Shown piece by piece: positions 5,558-10,013 of a stretch of 10,013 nucleotides of DNA (its first letter is position 1; every line of letters starts with the position of its first letter). Under the pieces are notes generated by a model. That model was not told the origin of the DNA, did no database searches, and saw only the letters and a list, made by a program, of their open reading frames with translations. This DNA comes from an uncultured Pseudoflavonifractor sp. Its GTDB lineage: Bacteria; Bacillota; Clostridia; Oscillospirales; Oscillospiraceae. Made by a program: the position numbers and the translations under genes. Location of the stretch: assembly GCA_947383685.1 (NCBI GenBank), contig CANDEE010000059.1:1-10013 (forward strand), written 5' to 3'.

Positions 5558-6539
5558 ATATTATTTCCTTTAATTTTTCCGGGGTGTTGTCCTCCGGCCT
5601 TTCCAGCACATGGAAGGCCAGAGCCCTTTGGGCGGCGCTGATTTGCGGGCCCTCCAGCCCAAGAGCCATCAGGTCTTTGGGCTTTAGGGCCAGAGTAGGG
5701 ATGACCGCATCCTCGGGATGCTCCACCGCCCGGCGGAGGGCGCGCTCCACAGGGAGGGCGGTAATGGGAAAACCGCTTAGACGACAGAATTCCCGCCAGC
5801 GGACCGTCTTTTCAGGGGGGACCTCCGCCAGAGAGGTCAGGTCCGGGAGGCATTCCGGCATATACAGATGGGCCAGAAGGCCGTTTTGGAACAGCAGGGC
5901 CGCCATCTGGGGCCGGGGGGAGAGCAAAATTTTCTCCAGTTCCGCCTTGATCCGTTCCCCGGATACCTTTTCGACCCGGAAAGCGTTGCGGCTGAGGGCG
6001 GCAGCGGTGGCCTCCTCTATCTCAAAGCCAAGCTGGGCGGCAAAGCGCACCCCCCGGAGCATCCGCAGGGCATCCTCGGAAAACCGCCTGTCCGGACCAC
6101 CGACACAGCGGATCACGCCTTTTTTCAGGTCTTTTCGGCCACCGAAAGGGTCTATGACTTCGCCGTCCGGGGCCAGGGCCATGGCATTCACTGTGAAATC
6201 CCGGCGGGACAGGTCCTCCCGGAGACCCACGTCAAAGGCCACGGCATCGGGGTGGCGGGAGTCGGCGTAGCCCCCCTCCCGGCGGAAGGTGGTGACCTCT
6301 ATGTTCCCGCTTTCGGTGGGGATGGTGACGGTGCCGTGCCGCAGGCCCGTGGGCACCACCCGGGGAAAGAGAGCCATGACCTGCTCCGGGTGGGCAGAGG
6401 TACAGACGTCCACATCCCCCGGCTTCCTTCCCAACAGCAGGTCCCGAACGCAGCCGCCCACGGGGTAGGCGGCGTGGCCCGCCCCTGCCAGGGTCTCCAG
6501 ACAGCATACTGCTCCGGCAGGCAAGTCCTTCCAGGTCAT
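5556..6539 (-). CDS. cca: CCA tRNA nucleotidyltransferase (class II)
   Basis: The 327-residue cytoplasmic enzyme adds or repairs the 3' CCA end of tRNAs from CTP and ATP. Class II nucleotidyltransferase motifs are complete at the N-terminus: GGCVRDLLLGR (28-38) then GDVDV with catalytic Asp42 and Asp44, the SRRDFTVNAMA motif (about 111-121) and the nucleotide-selecting EDALRMLRGVRFAAQLGF (about 155-172). The C-terminal region is shorter than in many clostridial enzymes of about 400-450 residues, and no HD phosphohydrolase motif is present. A poly(A) polymerase cannot be excluded by motif alone, but as the one such gene here a CCA enzyme is more likely. The start at 6539 has an AGGGGGGAG ribosome binding site. 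It is divergent from murC and convergent with the XRE gene; the stop lies within the terminator stem. Confidence 0.88.
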   Translation of the reverse strand: MTWKDLPAGAVCCLETLAGAGHAAYPVGGCVRDLLLGRKPGDVDVCTSAHPEQVMALFPRVVPTGLRHGTVTIPTESGNIEVTTFRREGGYADSRHPDAVAFDVGLREDLSRRDFTVNAMALAPDGEVIDPFGGRKDLKKGVIRCVGGPDRRFSEDALRMLRGVRFAAQLGFEIEEATAAALSRNAFRVEKVSGERIKAELEKILLSPRPQMAALLFQNGLLAHLYMPECLPDLTSLAEVPPEKTVRWREFCRLSGFPITALPVERALRRAVEHPEDAVIPTLALKPKDLMALGLEGPQISAAQRALAFHVLERPEDNTPEKLKEII

Positions 6540-6588
6540 TTTTCTCCCCCCTTTCGTATATCCGGTTCCAGTTTTGTATAGAATTACC

Positions 6589-6617
6589 TTGCCAATTTCT
6601 TCCCATTGATTTATAAT
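6589..6617 (+). promoter_or_regulatory. sigma-A promoter of murC
   Basis: TTGCCA (6589-6594) and a perfect TATAAT (6612-6617) are separated by exactly 17 bases. Transcription would start near 6624, giving a leader of about 28 bases before the murC ATG. Confidence 0.85.
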
Positions 6618-6651
6618 GGTAACCCAATGAAGGAAAAAGGTTGTGTTTTAT

Positions 6652-8022
6652 ATGACAACTTTGGACATTACATCTTATCTGGTCCCCGGACGAAAGGCCC
6701 ACCTTGTGGGCATCGGCGGGGTGTCCATGGCCCCGCTGGCGGAGGTCCTCCACGGCACGGGCATGGTCATTACCGGCTCTGATTCCAGGGAGAGCGCCAC
6801 AGTGGACCATCTGCGCTCTCTCGGTATTCCCGTCGCCATCGGGCAGCGGGCCGAAAACCTGGGGGATGCGGAGCTGGTCATCCGCACCGCCGCCGCCCAC
6901 GACGACAACCCGGAGATTTCCGGCGCCCACACCAGGGGTATCCCCGTTTTTGAGCGTGCCCAGGCCTGGGGCGCCATTATGCGCCATTATAAAAACGCCC
7001 TTTGCGTGTCCGGCACCCACGGAAAGACTACCACTACCAGTATGTGCACCCACATCATTATGGCGGCGGGGCTGGACCCCACGGTGATGATCGGCGGCAC
7101 CCTGCCCCTGCTGGGAGCGGGCCACCGGGTGGGCCACGGGGATACCATCGTGCTGGAGAGCTGCGAATACTGCAACTCCTTCCTGTCCTTCTTCCCCACC
7201 ATTGCCGTTATTTTGAACGTGGATGCGGACCATCTGGACTTTTTCAAGGATTTGGAGGACGTGGAGCACTCCTTCCGGGCCTTTGCCGACCTGGTGCCGG
7301 AAAAGACAGGGCTTATCATTGCCAACCGGGATGATGAAAACACCATGGTCACATTGAAGGGAGAGACCCGGCCCATCCTCACCTTTGGGCTCCATGAGGG
7401 AGACGTACACGCCGAAAACCTCATCTTTGACAAGGGCCTGCCCCGGTTCGACGTGATCTACAAGGGAGATGCCTTCGCCCACATAGAGCTTCAGGTCCCC
7501 GGTGAGCACAACGTCCGGGACGCTCTGGCGGCCGCGGCAGCCGCCATCTCTCTGGGTGTTCCCTCCGCCGCGGTGGAGAAGGGCCTGGCCGGGTTCCGGG
7601 GAGCGGGACGGCGGTTTGAGAAAAAGGGCGTATGCAACGGCGCCGACGTGTACGACGACTACGCCCATCATCCCAACGAGGTAAAGGCCCTGCTGGACAC
7701 CGCCATGAAGCTGGACTATAAGCGGGTCATCTGTGCCTTCCAGCCCCACACCTATTCCCGGACAAAGGCTCTGTTCCATGAATTCGTAGAGGTGCTCTCC
7801 ATTCCCGACGTAACCCTTCTGGCGGAGATTTTTGCCGCCCGGGAGGACAACACCTTGGGTATCTCCTCCAGGGACCTCTGCGCGGAGATTCCCGGCAGTG
7901 AGTATTATCCCACCTTAAAGGCCCTTACCGCACGGCTCCGGGAAATTGCCCAGCCCGGAGACCTGATCCTCACTGTGGGGGCAGGGGACATCTACACGGT
8001 AGGCGAGGCATTGGTACAGTGA
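6652..8022 (+). CDS. murC: UDP-N-acetylmuramate--L-alanine ligase (MurC)
   Basis: The 456-residue cytoplasmic enzyme joins L-alanine to UDP-MurNAc with ATP, the first peptide step of peptidoglycan synthesis. The three Mur ligase domains are visible: an N-terminal Rossmann-like UDP-binding part (HLVGIGGVSMAPLAEVL, about 17-33), the ATP-binding domain with P-loop GTHGKTTTTS (121-130) and NVDADHLDFF (190-199), and the C-terminal domain with the MurC signature YAHHPNE (338-344). The usual EADES-type acidic segment reads ESCEYCNSF (170-178), a variant I associate with clostridial MurC proteins from memory. A GTG at 6643 would add three residues; both starts have purine-rich sequence ahead (AGGAAAAAGG), and the ATG is preferred. 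It stands alone between divergent cca and convergent mreB, with its own strong promoter. Confidence 0.95.
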   Translation: MTTLDITSYLVPGRKAHLVGIGGVSMAPLAEVLHGTGMVITGSDSRESATVDHLRSLGIPVAIGQRAENLGDAELVIRTAAAHDDNPEISGAHTRGIPVFERAQAWGAIMRHYKNALCVSGTHGKTTTTSMCTHIIMAAGLDPTVMIGGTLPLLGAGHRVGHGDTIVLESCEYCNSFLSFFPTIAVILNVDADHLDFFKDLEDVEHSFRAFADLVPEKTGLIIANRDDENTMVTLKGETRPILTFGLHEGDVHAENLIFDKGLPRFDVIYKGDAFAHIELQVPGEHNVRDALAAAAAAISLGVPSAAVEKGLAGFRGAGRRFEKKGVCNGADVYDDYAHHPNEVKALLDTAMKLDYKRVICAFQPHTYSRTKALFHEFVEVLSIPDVTLLAEIFAAREDNTLGISSRDLCAEIPGSEYYPTLKALTARLREIAQPGDLILTVGAGDIYTVGEALVQ

Positions 8023-8108
8023 ACATTTGCAGAAAATTGAGCCAACGGCTCCGCCTTCTTCAGTCCCTCCTGCGGGCTGTTCTGACATGGAAAAGGTAGC
8101 GTATATTT

Positions 8109-8143
8109 AAAAAGTCCCGTCCGCCAAGCGGACGGAACTTTTT
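8109..8143. terminator. bidirectional terminator between murC and mreB
   Basis: CCGTCCGC (8117-8124) and GCGGACGG (8128-8135) pair across a CAA loop. Outside a single C/A mismatch, AAAAAGT (8109-8115) pairs with ACTTTTT (8137-8143). Both strands therefore show a GC stem followed by TTTTT, suited to ending murC on the plus strand and mreB on the minus strand. Confidence 0.92.
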
Positions 8144-8152
8144 CACGCATTC

Positions 8153-9178
8153 TCAGGCGTTGAGCTGCTTGCGCCGGGACAGGTTGATGGTGCCGTCCTG
8201 CATGGCGTCCAGAGAATCCAGGCTCTTGCCCGTGCCATAGGCCACACAGGAGATGGCGTCGTCGGCCACATGGGTCTCAATTCCCGTGTGGGACTCGATG
8301 AGCTTATCAAAGCCCTGGACCAGAGAACCGCCGCCGGTCATAACGATACCGTTATTGGAAATATCGGCCACCAACTCGGGGGGAGTGCGCTCCAGAACGC
8401 CGTGGATGGCCTCCAGGATGCGAGTGGAGGGCTCCTCAAAGGCCTCAATCATCTCGCTGGAGGTAACGGTAAATACTTGGGGCAGGCCAGTCATCAGACT
8501 GCGGCCCTTGATTTCCACGCTCTTTTCCTCCTCGGGAGGGAACACGCAGCCGATCTGCATTTTCAGCTCCTCGGCGGTACGCTCACCGATGAGGACGTTG
8601 TGGCGGCGGCGGATATACTTGATGATAGCCTCATCAAACTTATCGCCGGCGGTCTTGATGGAGGCGGACTCCACCACACCGCCCAAGGAGATGACGGCAA
8701 TGTCGGCGGTACCGCCGCCGATGTCCACCACCATGTGTCCGTCGGGTTTGGTGATGTCGATACCCGCGCCGATGGCGGCGGCTACCGGTTCTTCAATGAG
8801 GAAGGCCCGGCGGGCGCCGGCCTGGATGCCCGCATCTACTACAGCCCGCTCCTCCACCTCGGTGATGCCGGAGGGGATGCAGATGAGAAGGCGGGGCTTA
8901 AAGAGGGTGAAGGAGGTCACCTTCCGCACAAACTCCTTCAACATCTTCTCGGTCATGTCATAATCGGAAATCACGCCTTCCCGAAGGGGGCGGATGGCCA
9001 CGATGTTGCCGGGGGTACGTCCCAGCATCTGCTGGGCCTCGGTGCCCACCTTCAGCAGCTTGCCCGTATTCTTGTCAATGGCGACCACGGACGGCTCCCG
9101 CAGGACCACACCCTTGCCCTTGACGTAGACCAGGATGGAGGCGGTACCCAGGTCGATCCCGATGTCTTTACTGAACAT
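8153..9178 (-). CDS. mreB: MreB/Mbl family actin-like cell-shape protein
   Basis: The 341-residue protein is a bacterial actin that forms filaments under the membrane and guides the elongasome for lateral wall synthesis. Nucleotide-binding signatures are intact: phosphate 1 DIGIDLGTA (5-13), IEEPVAAAIGAG, phosphate 2 VDIGGGTADIAVISLGG (151-167) and the adenosine motif MTGGGSLVQG near residue 290. Length is typical. Features are mixed between MreB and Mbl (MFSKDIGIDLGTA resembles Mbl; VPSGITEVEERAV-like IPSGITEVEERAVVDA resembles MreB), so the paralogue is left open. A GTG at 9187 would add three residues but is part of the GAGGTG ribosome binding site serving the ATG at 9178. It has its own promoter and is not followed by mreC/mreD, so it is a solitary copy. 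Confidence 0.93.
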   Translation of the reverse strand: MFSKDIGIDLGTASILVYVKGKGVVLREPSVVAIDKNTGKLLKVGTEAQQMLGRTPGNIVAIRPLREGVISDYDMTEKMLKEFVRKVTSFTLFKPRLLICIPSGITEVEERAVVDAGIQAGARRAFLIEEPVAAAIGAGIDITKPDGHMVVDIGGGTADIAVISLGGVVESASIKTAGDKFDEAIIKYIRRRHNVLIGERTAEELKMQIGCVFPPEEEKSVEIKGRSLMTGLPQVFTVTSSEMIEAFEEPSTRILEAIHGVLERTPPELVADISNNGIVMTGGGSLVQGFDKLIESHTGIETHVADDAISCVAYGTGKSLDSLDAMQDGTINLSRRKQLNA

Positions 9179-9204
9179 AGCTTGCACCTCATATATCTTT
9201 CCGT

Positions 9205-9226
9205 TTCCCGGCTAGTGTTGCCGGAA
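9205..9226 (-). promoter_or_regulatory. leader hairpin of mreB
   Basis: TTCCCGGC (9205-9212) and GCCGGAA (9220-9226) are inverse complements with one bulged base and a 7-base loop. The hairpin falls between the predicted transcription start (about 9242) and the ribosome binding site near 9190. It may stabilise the mRNA 5' end or influence translation; neither is shown by the sequence. Confidence 0.45.
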
Positions 9227-9248
9227 GGCTGTTATTTTAGACTTATCT

Positions 9249-9277
9249 ATTATAGCGGCTTTTTTCCCATATTTCAA
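9249..9277 (-). promoter_or_regulatory. sigma-A promoter of mreB
   Basis: On the minus strand TTGAAA (9272-9277) is followed after exactly 17 bases by a perfect TATAAT (9249-9254). The predicted leader before the mreB ATG is about 64 bases. Confidence 0.88.
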
Positions 9278-9302
9278 CGGCAATGGAGAAAAAAAGTAAA
9301 TT

Positions 9303-9534
9303 TAGCTTCGACCGGCAAGGGTAAGCACGCCCCAGAGGGTCCTAGAGGAGTTTTGCGGGAGCAGGGGGCGTCTCTGACAAGGTTGGCGACGAAGCCTTAC
9401 CGGTGTATGGCGAGGAGCCACAACGCAGCCGTTAGTGGCTTGCCGCTTACGGCTGCGGGGCACCTGTGGCGAAACGCAGTCCAGGGGCGTCCCCAGCCCC
9501 GCAAAACCGTGTTTGCCCTTGTCGGTCGAGGCTA
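9303..9534. repeat. 232-bp TA-bounded element with 27-bp terminal inverted repeats (MITE-like or structured RNA)
   Basis: This fills most of the gap between comF and the mreB promoter and has no convincing gene. Its ends (9303-9329 and 9508-9534) pair along all 27 positions, 23 Watson-Crick and four G-U on the plus strand. Further inside, 9350-9359 pairs perfectly with 9498-9507, and 9364-9376 pairs with 9482-9494 (three G-U). The apex has stems 9417-9422/9465-9470, 9424-9432/9449-9457 and 9434-9438/9443-9447 closing on a CTTG loop. Both ends carry TA, as expected of an insertion at a TA target such as IS630/mariner-type MITEs make. The right-hand TA belongs to the comF stop codon. Only one copy lies in this window, so being a dispersed repeat is inference. 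It could also serve as a comF terminator on the minus strand, where a T-rich tract (9285-9291 region) follows. Confidence 0.75.
9424..9457 (+). other. apical hairpin of the 232-bp element
   Basis: Nine consecutive pairs (9424-9432 with 9449-9457) are followed by one T-T mismatch and five more pairs (9434-9438 with 9443-9447, one G-U), closing on the four-base loop CTTG. It is the most stable local structure inside the element and is enclosed by the GCCACA/TGTGGC stem (9417-9422/9465-9470). Confidence 0.7.
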
Positions 9535-10013
9535 TTTCCCCGCCTTGGCCAAAGTGGCGCAGAGGATCTCTCCGGCCCCCGCCAGGCGGAGGGTCTTGGC
9601 GCACTCGGAGAGAGTGGAGCCGGTGGTCACCACATCGTCGATAAGAAGGATGGTCTTTCCCTGAAAATTCTCCGGGGCCACAGCGGTGTAGGCTCCCAGC
9701 AGATTGGCCCGCCGGCTTGCCTCCCCCTCCAGCCCCGACTGGGCGGGGCGGTCCTGCTTGTCCACCGTCCGAAGCACTGGGATACCAAGCTCCTTCCCCA
9801 CCTCCCGGGCCAGAAGCTGGGCCTGGTCATAGCCCCGCCGGCGCAGCCGCTTTCCGGAAAGGCTGGGCCAGGACACCAGGTGGGCGGAAAGTCCCCAATC
9901 GGAGACGACCTGGGCCACCAGCGTTCCAAATGGCTTGCTCCGGGCACTGCGACCCTGGAACTTATAGCCGTGGATGGCCGAGCGCACCTTGTCCTGATAG
10001 CGCAGGGCGGAAA
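9532..10013 (-). CDS. comF: ComF family phosphoribosyltransferase-like protein (runs off right edge)
   Basis: The last 159 residues are visible; the frame stays open to the window edge, and the upstream portion, normally a zinc-finger-like region, is missing. Conserved pieces are SALRYQDKVRSAIHGYKFQG, KRLRRRGYDQAQLLAREV, and the PRPP-binding loop TILLIDDVVTTGSTLSEC near the C-terminus. ComF proteins belong to the type I PRTase fold; in competent Bacillus and Haemophilus they are needed for late steps of DNA uptake in the cytoplasm, yet they occur widely in bacteria not known to be competent. A GTG at 9987 is in frame but internal to conserved sequence, so it is not the start. The stop codon TAG (9534-9532) is made from the end of the structured element; without the element the same frame would stop at TAA in the same place. 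Confidence 0.88.
   Translation of the reverse strand, partial: SALRYQDKVRSAIHGYKFQGRSARSKPFGTLVAQVVSDWGLSAHLVSWPSLSGKRLRRRGYDQAQLLAREVGKELGIPVLRTVDKQDRPAQSGLEGEASRRANLLGAYTAVAPENFQGKTILLIDDVVTTGSTLSECAKTLRLAGAGEILCATLAKAGK

Noticed and set aside
6232..7779. Open frame of 515 codons on the minus strand across murC and the cca start
   Set aside because: It is antisense to clearly conserved murC and cca. GC-rich codon use keeps the opposite strand free of stops, and its translation is low-complexity Gly/His/Val-rich with no domain.
8039..8051. Small hairpin GAGCC-AAC-GGCTC after murC
   Set aside because: Only five base pairs and no T-run; the strong terminator at 8109-8143 explains the end of murC.
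9302..9604. Open frame of 100 codons on the minus strand within the foldback element
   Set aside because: It spans the inverted repeats and the comF end in another frame, is Arg/Pro-rich and has no domain; it is a by-product of the repeat sequence.
8270..9664. Open frame of 464 codons on the plus strand opposite mreB
   Set aside because: It runs antisense through the whole conserved mreB, its promoter and the foldback element; the translation shows no recognisable domain.

Overview
The window looks like chromosomal DNA from a GC-rich, spore-forming member of the Clostridia, probably Oscillospiraceae-like (Flavonifractor/Lawsonibacter type). Three things point there: a yqfC-yqfD-phoH-ybeY-era cluster (core Firmicutes order, with yqfC/yqfD being sporulation genes), Gram-positive style ribosome binding sites and sigma-A promoters, and GC-rich codon use. 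Family placement is inference. No rRNA, tRNA, CRISPR array, transposase or prophage gene was seen.

Left part (1-5158, all on the minus strand, read right to left): a small PH/GRAM-like protein, yqfC, yqfD, phoH, a small membrane protein, an XRE regulator, a 102-residue membrane-anchored protein, ybeY and the 5' end of era. Compared with Bacillus, the genes that normally lie between phoH and era (yqfF/pgpH, dgkA, cdd) are absent. In their place are the membrane protein and a translationally coupled XRE/102-aa pair. That pair shares a C-terminal domain whose pattern resembles the Sm/Lsm fold.

Middle (5159-6642): a divergent promoter region with a perfect 25-bp palindrome and a second dyad separates the PH-like gene from a small XRE regulator on the plus strand. 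The regulator converges on a CCA-adding enzyme gene (minus strand) through a shared hairpin terminator. A strong divergent sigma-A promoter then starts murC (plus strand).

Right part (6643-10013): murC converges on an mreB-family gene across a bidirectional terminator. mreB has a clear sigma-A promoter and a leader hairpin. Between that promoter and the 3' end of comF (minus strand, running off the edge) lies a 232-bp element with 27-bp terminal inverted repeats that folds into a long branched hairpin. Every non-Watson-Crick pair but one in its main helices is G-U compatible on the plus strand. It is bounded by TA and appears to have inserted exactly into the comF stop codon. This element and the paired-domain XRE module are the most unusual parts of the window.

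Most genes serve housekeeping roles: ribosome and rRNA maturation (ybeY, era, possibly phoH), tRNA 3'-end maturation (cca), peptidoglycan synthesis and cell shape (murC, mreB), spore formation (yqfC, yqfD) and DNA uptake (comF). The regulators and small proteins between them are not characterised.
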